A stretch of 13,572 bases of DNA, from NCBI GenBank assembly GCA_937124525.1, contig CAKZLA010000016.1, positions 1-13,572 on the forward strand. Direction: 5' to 3'. The stretch's first letter is position 1. Every line of letters begins with the position of its first letter. Shown here in pieces: positions 1-7,152 of this stretch. Source of the stretch: an uncultured Desulfobacterium sp. GTDB lineage: Bacteria; Desulfobacterota; Desulfobacteria; Desulfobacterales; Desulfobacteraceae. The notes beneath the pieces were generated by a model that did no database searches, had not been told where the DNA came from, and saw only the letters and a program-made list of their open reading frames with translations. The translations under genes and the position numbers were made by a program.

Positions 1-153
1 TTTTTAATGTGCTTTCCTGCACTTAAAACATCTTTGTACTCAATTCATTCACTAACCAGTTTTCAAAGATCAAATTCATTACTTCTTAAGACAAAAAAAT
101 CTTGCCGAAACTTGCCGCGCTATTGGTAAGCGGCGTTGCCGTCTCAACAAGAC
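1..153 (-). other. Probable leader of an rRNA operon running left out of the window
   Basis: Read on the minus strand, this stretch lies downstream of a strong promoter and contains a boxA-like antitermination element (56-72). It also has a GC-rich hairpin (arms 114-118 and 130-134) and a directly repeated GGCAAG. No protein start is evident. Promoter, GC-rich start region, hairpin and boxA in this order are typical of the transcribed leader ahead of 16S rRNA, or of a stable-RNA operon generally. The RNA gene itself lies outside the window, so the identity is inferred. Confidence 0.6.
56..72 (-). promoter_or_regulatory. boxA-like antitermination element
   Basis: The minus strand reads TGATCTTTGAAAACTGG. 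This CTTTGAAAACTG-type sequence is characteristic of boxA regions in rRNA leaders and 16S-23S spacers, where NusB and S10 load. It lies about 85 nt downstream of the predicted transcription start. Recognition is by pattern only. Confidence 0.55.
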
Positions 154-159
154 CCAGCG

Positions 160-225
160 AATCTACACGCAAACTAACTTTGTGTCAAACACTTTTTTTA
201 TTTGTTTTTAACAAAAAGCACAACC
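160..225 (-). promoter_or_regulatory. Strong sigma-70-type promoter with UP-like element (probable rrn promoter)
   Basis: On the minus strand a perfect -35 TTGACA (188-183) is followed by exactly 17 bases and a -10 of TAGATT (165-160). A/T tracts upstream of the -35 (189-225) look like an UP element. The bases after the -10 are GC-rich (CGCTGGG), as in discriminators of stringently controlled stable-RNA promoters. Transcription would start near 153 and run left, divergent from pyrD. Confidence 0.65.
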
Positions 226-434
226 TGCTGGAATAAAAAAATTATCCATCAAAACAAAAACCAATATCTTTTAAACTTCTGGGGAATTTAGGACTGTCTC
301 CCCCTCTGAAGGGCCAAAAATCTTTTTTAAGGAGGAGCGCCTCTCATTTGTTCTTTTACACCAAAAATGATATGAACCAAGGCAGTCATCCCCCAAACTA
401 CTAAGACAGCCCCAAATATAAGGATAAGATAAAT

Positions 435-1337
435 ATGCACGTGAATTTTCTGGGGAAAGAATTAATCAGCCCCACGGTGCTGGCATCGGGAATACTTGGA
501 AATAATTTTGACATTCTACAGCGGGTCCATGAATCGGGCTGCGGCCTGGTGACTATGAAATCCATTGGACCAAATCCCAGGGACGGTCACAACAACCCCA
601 CGGTCATCGATCTTGGCCATGGCATGATAAATGCTGTGGGGCTACCCTCACCTGGATATCTTCATATGGAAAAAGAGTGGGCAACCCTGAGCAACAGGAA
701 TTTCCCAATCATTGCAAGTATCTACGGCGCCTCCGTTGATGAATTTCAACGGGTTGCCGATTACGTATCAGATAAGAAACCAGACTTCATTGAACTGAAC
801 ATTTCCTGCCCCAATTCGGAAAAGCATGGCATGTTGTTTGGCACCAGTGCCACCGCTTCATTTGACGTGGTCAACGCTGTCAAAAAAGTGATTAACACCA
901 CGCCGTTAATTGCAAAACTCACCCCCCAGGCCCTGGATATCGGTGAAATAGCAAAGGCATGTGAAAATGCCGGGGCAGATGGCATCTGTGCCATCAATAC
1001 ACTGGGACCGGGTATGCTCATTGACATAGAAAGCAGAACCCCTATTCTGGACTTTAAAAAGGGAGGCCTGTCCGGCCCCATGATACGACCCGTTGCCGTT
1101 CGATGCGTCTATGATATCTTTGAGGCCACCCGTCTCCCCATTATTGGTCTGGGAGGTATTATAACTGGCGCTGATGCCATAGAAATGATCATGGCAGGTG
1201 CCACACTTGTGGGTATTGGAAGTGCTGTTACCTACCGTGGCATTGAGGTCTTCAAGCAGGTCACCGACGAGATGGATCAGTGGCTGGACATCCACGGGTG
1301 TACCCTGGAGGATATCAAGGGCGCTGCGCACTCCTGA
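435..1337 (+). CDS. pyrD: Dihydroorotate dehydrogenase, class 1B catalytic subunit
   Basis: Oxidises dihydroorotate to orotate, the fourth step of UMP synthesis, in the cytoplasm, using FMN. The 300-residue length fits the soluble class 1 enzymes, which lack the N-terminal membrane extension of class 2. The active-site loop ELNISCPN (residues 120-127) carries Cys125, the base expected in class 1 enzymes where class 2 has Ser. GGLSGPMIRPVA (about 213-224) and IIGLGGI...AGATLVGIGSAV near the C-terminus match the FMN-phosphate-binding end of the barrel. The start is the first in-frame ATG, with AGGA at 421-424 as ribosome binding site. The adjacent pyrK supports class 1B, the NAD-linked heterotetramer. 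The pyrK gap is 62 bases, so the two are probably co-transcribed. No pyr-specific operator or attenuator was recognised upstream. Confidence 0.95.
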   Translation: MHVNFLGKELISPTVLASGILGNNFDILQRVHESGCGLVTMKSIGPNPRDGHNNPTVIDLGHGMINAVGLPSPGYLHMEKEWATLSNRNFPIIASIYGASVDEFQRVADYVSDKKPDFIELNISCPNSEKHGMLFGTSATASFDVVNAVKKVINTTPLIAKLTPQALDIGEIAKACENAGADGICAINTLGPGMLIDIESRTPILDFKKGGLSGPMIRPVAVRCVYDIFEATRLPIIGLGGIITGADAIEMIMAGATLVGIGSAVTYRGIEVFKQVTDEMDQWLDIHGCTLEDIKGAAHS

Positions 1338-1399
1338 GCCTGGGCATGGGCTCAGAATATTCAACAAATACCGACCCAAAAGGAAGGACTACATAACTT

Positions 1400-2266
1400 A
1401 TGGACAACAAAAATTTAACGGTGGAAAAAAAACCAGTAATGTTCCGGGTGGCTCGAACAAAACGGGAAACCCCAGACCATGTCACTCTGTTTTTCAATGG
1501 GAACATTCAATTTAGTCCGGGGCAATTTGTGATGCTCTGGATTCCCGGCCTTGATGAAAAACCCTACACCATCTCCTACCATGGGCCGGAAACTTTTGGG
1601 ATCACCGTGGAAGCCAAGGGACGTTTTTCAAAAAAAGCGGCTCTCATGAAACAGGGAGACCTTCTGGGTATCCGGGGCCCCTTTGGCAATGGGTTTAACA
1701 CCTCCCCCATGGACCGGGTATGCGTGGTGGCGGGAGGATGTGGTACCGCCCCGGTGGCTCCCTTGATTGACATGCTCGGTAACGATATAACTTTGATCCA
1801 GGGGGCACGATCCAAGGATCTTCTTTTATTCAGAGACAGATACCCATCCCTTAATGGACAATACTGCACCGATGACGGCAGTTTTGGACATAAAGGCTTT
1901 GTCACAACACTTCTTGAACAGGCTATTTCCCGCACCCTTTTTGATATAGTATATGCCTGCGGGCCTGAAATCATGATGAAACGAGTCTTTGAGATCTGTG
2001 AAAAAGAAAAAATTCCCTGCCAGGTCTCCCTGGAAAGATATATGAGATGTGGTTTCGGGGCCTGTGGGGCCTGTGTGTGCGGTGCAGAACGGGTCTGCAT
2101 TGATGGTCCTGTCTTTAATTCTAAGAAATTAAGACAAATGGATGACTTTAATCGAAGGGCATTGTTAAAATCCGGCGCAGAAGTACCGTTGAGCACTTAC
2201 GCTTCCTGGCGCTGTGGAGAAAACAGTCCTGGAAACAGCCTAAGTATCCCAAGAAACATCAAATAA
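1400..2266 (+). CDS. pyrK: Dihydroorotate dehydrogenase electron-transfer subunit
   Basis: The flavin and iron-sulfur partner of PyrD in class 1B dihydroorotate dehydrogenase; it passes electrons from the PyrD FMN through a [2Fe-2S] cluster and FAD to NAD+. The N-terminal part (about 10-100) is a ferredoxin-reductase-type FAD domain with the motif KPYTIS (54-59). The NAD-binding domain begins with VVAGGCGTAPVAP (109-121). Near the C-terminus, RYMRCGFGACGACVCG holds Cys217, Cys222 and Cys225, and Cys233 in RVCIDGPVF is the likely fourth ligand. The last spacing (CX7C) is shorter than the CX12C I recall for the lactococcal protein. The 288-residue length is slightly above the usual 250-270, with a short tail after 270. 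AGGAAGG (1381-1387) lies a little far upstream of the ATG. Confidence 0.93.
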   Translation: MDNKNLTVEKKPVMFRVARTKRETPDHVTLFFNGNIQFSPGQFVMLWIPGLDEKPYTISYHGPETFGITVEAKGRFSKKAALMKQGDLLGIRGPFGNGFNTSPMDRVCVVAGGCGTAPVAPLIDMLGNDITLIQGARSKDLLLFRDRYPSLNGQYCTDDGSFGHKGFVTTLLEQAISRTLFDIVYACGPEIMMKRVFEICEKEKIPCQVSLERYMRCGFGACGACVCGAERVCIDGPVFNSKKLRQMDDFNRRALLKSGAEVPLSTYASWRCGENSPGNSLSIPRNIK

Positions 2267-2276
2267 TAACCCTCTT

Positions 2277-2386
2277 TTCGCTCATTTTTATAACATGTTG
2301 TAATCAAAACAAAATATCAGCATGATTTTTTGATGTCCAACTTTTTGGTATTAATAAATTCAACCTGTTATGAAAAAATGAGCGAA
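2277..2386. repeat. Large imperfect inverted repeat in the pyrK-pyrE spacer
   Basis: The left arm begins TTCGCTCATTTTTATAACA (2277-2295) and continues TGTTG. The right arm begins CAACC and ends with TGTTATG then AAAAAATGAGCGAA (2366-2386). The arms, about 24-26 nt, are complementary apart from one mismatch and a two-base bulge, and they enclose about 60 nt of AT-rich DNA. The right arm ends five bases before the pyrE Shine-Dalgarno AGG (2391-2393). It could be a non-autonomous mobile element with terminal inverted repeats or a folded RNA controlling pyrE. No clear target-site duplication is visible. Confidence 0.7.
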
Positions 2387-2402
2387 TTGCAGGTAATAAT
2401 GG

Positions 2403-3083
2403 ATGGAAAACATGGAAAATTACAAAAGCGAATTTATAGAATTTCTTGTGGCATGCGACGCATTAAAATTTGGCGAATTCACTCTGAAAAGCGGCCGGGT
2501 GGCACCCTATTTTATCAATACAGGAATGTTTGATACCGGTGAAAAAATAGGTCGCTTGGGCAATTATTATGCCCAGGCTATCACAGCTCACTTTGACGAC
2601 AAGTTTGATGGCATCTATGGGCCTGCCTACAAAGGAATTCCCCTTTGCATCACCACAGCCATGGGGCTGGCGGCCCGGGGGATGGATAAAGGTTATTTAT
2701 TTAACCGCAAAGAGGCCAAAACCTATGCCGACAAAAGTACCCTGGTGGGCATGGGCCTGACCCCGGAGACACGCTTGATTCTGGTGGATGATGTCATCAC
2801 ATCGGGCAAGGCCATAAGAGAGTCCATTGAGGTGCTCAAAAACAACAGCAACCCCAAAGTGGAAGGTATCGTCATCAGTGTGAACCGTCAGGAAAAAGGA
2901 AAAGGGGAGCAAAATGCCCTGGCTGAGGTGGCGGATATACTGGGAGTTCCCGTATTTGCCATTGTCACCCTGGAAGAGATCAAAACCTTTCTTCACAACA
3001 GAGAAATCAATGGAAAGGTGGTGATTGATGATGCCATGCTGGCAAAAATAGACGCCTATCTGAAAGAATATGGGGCCAAATAA
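2403..3083 (+). CDS. pyrE: Orotate phosphoribosyltransferase
   Basis: Transfers ribose 5-phosphate from PRPP to orotate to give OMP, the fifth step of UMP synthesis; cytoplasmic homodimer. FTLKSGRVAPYFINTG (26-41) is the conserved N-terminal substrate-binding stretch. YLFNRKEAKTYAD (98-110) is the mobile catalytic loop. LILVDDVITSGKA (125-137) is the PRPP-binding motif of type I phosphoribosyltransferases. The 226-residue length is normal. The ATG at 2403 is preferred over one at 2412 because AGG at 2391-2393 has suitable spacing. It lies 136 bases after pyrK and encodes the step after PyrDK, but the inverted repeat in between leaves open whether it shares their transcript. Downstream lies a bidirectional terminator. 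Confidence 0.95.
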   Translation: MENMENYKSEFIEFLVACDALKFGEFTLKSGRVAPYFINTGMFDTGEKIGRLGNYYAQAITAHFDDKFDGIYGPAYKGIPLCITTAMGLAARGMDKGYLFNRKEAKTYADKSTLVGMGLTPETRLILVDDVITSGKAIRESIEVLKNNSNPKVEGIVISVNRQEKGKGEQNALAEVADILGVPVFAIVTLEEIKTFLHNREINGKVVIDDAMLAKIDAYLKEYGAK

Positions 3084-3452
3084 GACATACTTCATTTTCC
3101 AGTTTAAACTTGATTATGAGGAATGTCCCCAATAAGGGACTTCATGATAATAAAACTACCCATTTTTGCATGTAAGACTCCGTATAGTCGGTATGAAGTT
3201 CATTAATGTTGAGGATATTATCTTCTATGAACTCTCTAACCCTCCCACATCAGAGGCATACAAAAAAAGAAAACCGAACAAAAATTTATTTCGTCCGGTT
3301 TTCTTTTATTTTTAATAAGCAGCCACTCTTCTGACTTTAAGGAATCAGTTTTAAATAACTTACCCATTCCAGAATCACTGATGTTGAAAGATGCAGTTCT
3401 TCGACTTTTTAAATGAGAAAGTTATTTCGGACTCATTCCTAAATTACAACAC
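3084..3452. other. Convergent spacer between pyrE and tkt
   Basis: This 369-base stretch separates the convergent genes pyrE and tkt. It holds a weak hairpin (GTCCC/GGGAC around 3125-3141) and the strong bidirectional terminator at 3265-3307. A 41-codon ATG frame at 3193-3318 and a 20-codon frame from 3143 are open, but one runs through the terminator stem and neither has a good ribosome binding site. I see no convincing gene here. Confidence 0.6.
3265..3310. terminator. Bidirectional intrinsic terminator between pyrE and tkt
   Basis: The arms 3265-3279 (AAAAGAAAACCGAAC) and 3293-3307 pair with a single mismatch around a 13-nt loop. On the plus strand the 3' arm is itself T-rich and followed by ATTTTTAATAAG. 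On the minus strand the stem is followed by a run of seven T. It can end both the rightward pyr transcript and the leftward tkt transcript. Confidence 0.8.
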
Positions 3453-5465
3453 TTATGCCTTTACAAGCTCCAGGGCATTTTCAACAATATTATCAGCGGT
3501 GAAACCAAACTCAGATAAAACCTTTCCACCCGGAGCAGACGCGCCAAAACGATTAATACCGATCATTTTACCAGCATCGCCCACATAGCGTTCCCAACCC
3601 ATGGTAATACCAGCTTCCACGGCGATTCTGGCTTTAACATCACTTGGTAGAATCCGCTCTTTATAAGGTGCGGAGGCTTTTTCAAATAACTCCCAGCTGG
3701 GCATGCTGATCACCCGGGCATTGATATTTTTTTCGGCCAATTTTTCCGCAGCTTCCACACAAATATGAACCTCGGATCCCGACGCAATGAGGATCAGGTC
3801 AACAGCCTTGTCCCCCTCAACATCCTTTAATATATAGGCACCATATCTAAGATCTCCGTCACATCCGGTGCGATCCAGGATGGGTAATTTCTGACGACTC
3901 AGCAGCAGTGCTGTGGGGGCATCATCGGTGGTCAAAGCCTTTACCCAGGCCTCGGCAGTTTCCCTGGCATCGGCAGGACGGATCACCTGGAGACCGGGAA
4001 TGCTCCGCAAAGAGGCCAGATGTTCCACCGGCTGATGGGTGGGACCATCTTCACCCACGGCCACACTGTCATGGGTCAACACATAAATCAGGGGCAATTT
4101 CATGAGGGATGCCACCCGAACGGCGGGTCTCAGATAATCGGCAAACACCAGAAAAGTTCCACCATAGGGCCGGACGCCGCTGTGGAGATACATGCCGGAC
4201 ATGATAGACGCCATGGCATGCTCTCGCACACCAAAACGGATATTTCTGCCACCATAGGAGTCCTTTTGAAATACATCAAAGCCATCCAGAAAAGTTTTGT
4301 TGGACGGAGCCAAATCTGCTGATCCGCCCATGAGCACAGGAAGATTTTTGGCAATGGCATTGAGAACTTTCCCCGATGCTGCCCGGGTGGCCATGGCATC
4401 ATCACCGACTTTAAACTGGGGAATCTCTTTGTCCCAGCCAGCGGTGAGAAAACCGCTGATGGCATCCACAAAGGCATCGGCCAATTCCGGATAGGCCTCC
4501 CGGTATCCATTGAAGATATCCTGCCATGCCTGTTCTTTCTCAGCACCAACCTCAATGGCACCACGGCAGGCAGTCAAAACCTCGTCGGGCACATAAAAAT
4601 CCTTATCTTCAGGCACACCATAAAAGGCCTTGACCAGGCGGATCTCTTCTGCACCCAGGGGAGAGCCATGGGCACCAGCAGTATCCTGCTTATTGGGGCT
4701 ACCATAGGCAATGTGGGTGGATACCTTGATCATGGTGGGCTTATCGGTCTCTGCCTTTCCCGCTTCAATGGCATCGGCAATGGCCTGGGTGTCATTACCA
4801 TCTGCCACAGGCACCACATGCCAATTCATGGCCTCAAACTTGGCTTTAACATCTTCGGTAAAGGCAATATCCGTACTGCCTTCAATGGAGATGGAATTAT
4901 CATCATAGAGGAGGATCAAACGACCAAGGCCCAGATGTCCTGCCAGGGATACCGCTTCCATGGCCACGCCTTCCATAAGATCACCATCGCCGCACATCAC
5001 ATAGGTGAAATGGTTGATAAGTTCAGCATCTACTTTATTAAAGCGAGCCGCCATGTGACGTTCGGCCATGGCCATACCCACGGCATTGGCAATGCCCTGA
5101 CCCAGTGGACCTGTGGTGGTTTCCACCCCTGCGGTGTGCCCATACTCGGGATGCCCCGGGGTTTTACTGTCCCACTGTCTGAAATTTTTCAAATCTTCCA
5201 GGGTTAACCCATATCCATTGAGATAGAGCATACTGTACAGGAGCATGGATGCATGGCCCCCTGAAAGAACAAACCGATCCCGGTCGATCCAGGCAGGATT
5301 TTTGGGATTGTGCTTCAGAAACCGGCTCCAGAGCACATGCGCTGTGGGGGCAAGTCCCATGGGTGCACCGGGATGTCCGGAGTTTGCCTTTTGGATGGCA
5401 TCCATGGCAAGGGTTCTGATGGTGTTAATACATTGCTGATCAAGGTCTTGGTTGGCAGCCGCCAT
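3453..5465 (-). CDS. tkt: Transketolase
   Basis: Thiamine-diphosphate enzyme that moves two-carbon ketol units between sugar phosphates in the non-oxidative pentose phosphate pathway, linking glycolytic intermediates to ribose 5-phosphate. The 670-residue length is that of full bacterial transketolases. SGHPGAPMG (29-37) starts the ThDP domain. GDGDLMEG (159-166) through YDDN (187-190) is the ThDP/metal motif. RFGVREHAM (410-418) carries the catalytic Glu415, and conserved histidines appear at His71, His110 and His466. A C-terminal transketolase domain ends at 670. The ATG at 5465 has AGGAGAG (5470-5476) just upstream. No partner gene from the pathway lies beside it. Its leader contains a terminator-like hairpin, so transcription may be attenuated. 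Confidence 0.97.
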   Translation of the reverse strand: MAAANQDLDQQCINTIRTLAMDAIQKANSGHPGAPMGLAPTAHVLWSRFLKHNPKNPAWIDRDRFVLSGGHASMLLYSMLYLNGYGLTLEDLKNFRQWDSKTPGHPEYGHTAGVETTTGPLGQGIANAVGMAMAERHMAARFNKVDAELINHFTYVMCGDGDLMEGVAMEAVSLAGHLGLGRLILLYDDNSISIEGSTDIAFTEDVKAKFEAMNWHVVPVADGNDTQAIADAIEAGKAETDKPTMIKVSTHIAYGSPNKQDTAGAHGSPLGAEEIRLVKAFYGVPEDKDFYVPDEVLTACRGAIEVGAEKEQAWQDIFNGYREAYPELADAFVDAISGFLTAGWDKEIPQFKVGDDAMATRAASGKVLNAIAKNLPVLMGGSADLAPSNKTFLDGFDVFQKDSYGGRNIRFGVREHAMASIMSGMYLHSGVRPYGGTFLVFADYLRPAVRVASLMKLPLIYVLTHDSVAVGEDGPTHQPVEHLASLRSIPGLQVIRPADARETAEAWVKALTTDDAPTALLLSRQKLPILDRTGCDGDLRYGAYILKDVEGDKAVDLILIASGSEVHICVEAAEKLAEKNINARVISMPSWELFEKASAPYKERILPSDVKARIAVEAGITMGWERYVGDAGKMIGINRFGASAPGGKVLSEFGFTADNIVENALELVKA

Positions 5466-5483
5466 TTTTCTCTCCTGTGTGAT

Positions 5484-5511
5484 AAAAAAAGCAAGGGGGA
5501 TCTCCCATTGC
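5484..5511 (-). terminator. Terminator-like hairpin in the tkt leader
   Basis: On the minus strand GCAATGGG (5511-5504) pairs with CCCCTTGC (5498-5491), with one internal mismatch and a 5-nt loop. Seven T follow (5490-5484). The U-run ends 18 nt before the tkt start codon, immediately ahead of its Shine-Dalgarno sequence. It has the form of an intrinsic terminator placed as an attenuator, or it may end a short upstream RNA. A second small hairpin, GGGTC-CACA-GACCC, lies upstream at 5545-5532. Confidence 0.5.
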
Positions 5512-5559
5512 CGCTTTACGGTGGTTTTCCAGGGTCTGTGGACCCCATTTTATATTTTT

Positions 5560-5565
5560 ATTATA
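5560..5565 (-). promoter_or_regulatory. Possible -10 element of a tkt promoter
   Basis: The minus strand has a perfect TATAAT in an AT-rich stretch about 95 bases upstream of the tkt ATG. No good -35 element is seen at 16-18 bases upstream, so this is only a candidate. If used, the transcript would include both leader hairpins. Confidence 0.3.
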
Positions 5566-5610
5566 TATTCCAATGTAACGTCGCCACCAATCTTTCTGTG
5601 GCTTAGGCTA

Positions 5611-5671
5611 ATCAACCGGGCTTACAAGTTGCCTTGCAAGCCCCTGAATCTTTAGCTCAGGGGTTGTTGAT
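5611..5671. repeat. Three-way-junction palindromic element, resembling an IS200/IS605 right end
   Basis: Three stems nest here. ATCAAC/GTTGAT (5611-5616 with 5666-5671) closes the element. CTTACAAG-TTGC-CTTGCAAG (5621-5640) forms one hairpin; it has a GCAA tetraloop when read on the minus strand. CCCCTGA/TCAGGGG (5641-5647 with 5657-5663) forms the other, with a CTTTAG-containing loop. A CCCCTGA...CTTTAG...TCAGGGG palindrome followed by a GTTGA-type sequence is typical of right ends of IS200/IS605 elements, which also form the 3' end of TnpB guide RNAs. No tnpA or tnpB is nearby. It begins directly after the radical SAM stop codon, so it may instead act as a 3' end structure for that transcript. 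Confidence 0.4.
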
Positions 5672-5672
5672 G

Positions 5673-6542
5673 TTAAAGTGCTCGCATATATTCCGGCTTT
5701 AAAGATACTTTTCCCTTCAATGCCCGGGTAATAAGTTCCAGGGTTTTTTCCCTGTCCCGGGGTAATCGAGCCCGGATGGGAACATAATTGGAGGCATGGT
5801 TGGCATGAAATAAGCCATTGGTAAGATGACTTGTGGCAATCATGGTGCCAAGCTCCACCAGCATCTGCTCCGGGAAAATAAGATCAAACTTCCCTTCTTC
5901 ATAATCTTTATGCAGGGGAGTCCCGGGTACCAGCATAAGACTCAAAGCCCCCACATACTCAGGATCTATGGCAGAAAGCACTCGTCCGGTCTCCCGGGCG
6001 TGAATATCTGACCGTTCACTGCCTGCAATCCCAAGCAACACGGTTATGGATAGCTTGATTCCTGCCTTCCTGATCTTTTTTCCCATATCAATCATTCGTT
6101 GGGAGTCTGCCCCTTTGTGAATCTTTTTCAGGGTGACATCATCCCCGGTTTCCAACCCCATGTAAGCAATTTTAAGCCCCATATTTCTAAGTTCTCGAAG
6201 CTCTTTTTCGCTTTTCATGCGAATGCTTTTAGTGTTGGCATAGACGCCCACCCGCTCCACCCAGGGCAATTTTTCCCCAATGGCTTCCAAAATGGAAACC
6301 AATCGGCGTTGGGGCATGATCAATGCATCTCCATCACAGATAAAAAGTCGGTTCTGATTCCGGCAATATTTAGAGGCAAAATCAATATCATCAAAAATAA
6401 TGTCATCTTTTTTGATACTGAAGCGTTGCCCCGGATAGGAACCGCAAAAGGTGCATTTACGGTGGGAACATCCCACCGTTGCCTGTAACAAAATGCTGTT
6501 TGCCTCGCTGGGAGGTCTGATAATGGAGCCTTCGTAGTGCAT
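5673..6542 (-). CDS. Radical SAM protein with CX4CX2C cluster motif
   Basis: A radical SAM enzyme of the broad COG1032-like group; substrate unknown. Counting from the upstream ATG at 6548, GCSHRKCTFC gives Cys27, Cys32 and Cys35: four residues between the first two cysteines, where the classical motif has three. IAYMGLETGDDVTLKKIHKG (about 129-148) matches the conserved SAM-binding strand and loop of anaerobic coproporphyrinogen-oxidase-like proteins. The N-terminal HYEGSIIRPPSEA is typical of this uncharacterised subfamily, as far as I recall it. I place the start at the second ATG (6542), because AAAGGA (6553-6548) sits five bases upstream of it; the ATG at 6548 has no spaced ribosome site. 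The protein would be 289 residues. It ends 207 bases before tkt starts, on the same strand, and has no other neighbours to suggest a pathway. Confidence 0.85.
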   Translation of the reverse strand: MHYEGSIIRPPSEANSILLQATVGCSHRKCTFCGSYPGQRFSIKKDDIIFDDIDFASKYCRNQNRLFICDGDALIMPQRRLVSILEAIGEKLPWVERVGVYANTKSIRMKSEKELRELRNMGLKIAYMGLETGDDVTLKKIHKGADSQRMIDMGKKIRKAGIKLSITVLLGIAGSERSDIHARETGRVLSAIDPEYVGALSLMLVPGTPLHKDYEEGKFDLIFPEQMLVELGTMIATSHLTNGLFHANHASNYVPIRARLPRDREKTLELITRALKGKVSLKPEYMRAL

Positions 6543-6684
6543 ACCCATCCTTTATTTTATTTTCTATTTTGGATCTATTTGTACATGAAAATGGCTGAAA
6601 AAACAAGATATTGATGAATATTTATTATCAAAAACGCACCGAGGTGAGCCTGAACTTATTCCCACAAAATCATCCAAAAAAGAG

Positions 6685-6846
6685 GTGAGGAAATGTGGTA
6701 TAAAGCGCCTGTTCAAGGGGGCGAAACTACCCCCGACCTTCCCGTTTCGGTCAGATCAAATCAGATCAGATCAGATCAGTAGGGGAAGAATCTATTTCTG
6801 CCCATGGTGTGGCCAAACCAAGAGAGCTTTTCAATCTTTGCTGTGA
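6685..6846 (+). pseudogene. Possible remnant of a small zinc-ribbon protein
   Basis: A GTG-initiated frame of 53 codons ends with IYFCPWCGQTKRAFQSLL. CPWCG is a typical zinc-knuckle half, and a lone KCG lies near the start. The frame stays open upstream to a stop near 6586 but has no ATG and no ribosome binding site. The middle of the frame is occupied by the TCAGA repeat, giving a low-complexity RSDQI stretch. I cannot name a family. It may be a decayed gene, a phase-variable one, or chance. Confidence 0.25.
6751..6779. repeat. TCAGA pentanucleotide tandem repeat
   Basis: Six consecutive copies of TCAGA, the second as TCAAA and the last incomplete, make a 5-bp microsatellite. Because the unit is not a multiple of three, copy-number change would shift any reading frame through it, including the 6685-6846 frame. 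Each junction also creates a GATC site. Confidence 0.85.
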
Positions 6847-7008
6847 GCGGACCAAGGTCAGAGCATAGTCCACCCGTGACAATTATAAAAAAGCAGCTAT
6901 GAACACATTTTTAATTTCCATACAAAAACCCATGCTTTTAAACAGAATCAGGACATCAATGAAGGTAAAAAAACAAGGATAATACAGTTTTAATTTCAGT
7001 ACATTAAA

Positions 7009-7022
7009 AACTTTATAAAGTT
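7009..7022. repeat. Perfect 14-bp palindrome
   Basis: AACTTTATAAAGTT is fully self-complementary. A palindrome of this size can be an operator for a dimeric regulator, but in AT-rich DNA it may also arise by chance. It lies about 315 bases upstream of htpG. Confidence 0.4.
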
Positions 7023-7107
7023 ATCAACAGCCATCATTACAAACAATTATACCAAATGAATATATAAAGAACATTCCAAAAACCAAACAAAAGAAATTCA
7101 TCATAAA

Positions 7108-7134
7108 CTTGACAATTGGAATTTTGCACCAATT
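7108..7134 (+). promoter_or_regulatory. Candidate heat-shock-type promoter with overlapping inverted repeat upstream of htpG
   Basis: CTTGACA (7108-7114), 12 bases, then CACCAATT (7127-7134) resembles the sigma-32 arrangement CTTGAAA-N(11-16)-CCCCATNT, with mismatches. Overlapping it, AATTGG (7114-7119) and CCAATT (7129-7134) form an inverted repeat with a 9-base spacer, the spacing of CIRCE operators though not their sequence. The same TTGACA has no good sigma-70 -10 at 17 bases. It lies about 205 bases before the htpG ATG. Confidence 0.35.
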
Positions 7135-7152
7135 TTTTATGGCAAAACGAAA

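Noticed and set aside
241..434. PyrR-type attenuator or PUR/pyr operator before pyrD
   Set aside because: No terminator with U-run and no recognisable binding loop; only weak partial repeats of a GACTGTCTCCCC-like string are visible.
1576..2196. 206-codon minus-strand frame inside pyrK
   Set aside because: Antisense to pyrK motifs; no start signal and no recognisable protein.
3143..3318. Two short overlapping frames (from ATG 3143 and ATG 3193) in the pyrE-tkt spacer
   Set aside because: No good ribosome binding sites, and the longer one reads through the bidirectional terminator stem.
4668..5207. 179-codon plus-strand frame antisense to tkt
   Set aside because: It mirrors the codon structure of the transketolase gene, has no ribosome binding site, and its translation resembles no family.
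5484..5672. 6S RNA, SRP RNA or a known riboswitch upstream of tkt
   Set aside because: The stems do not match the conserved cores of these RNAs as I know them; kept only as an unclassified leader structure.
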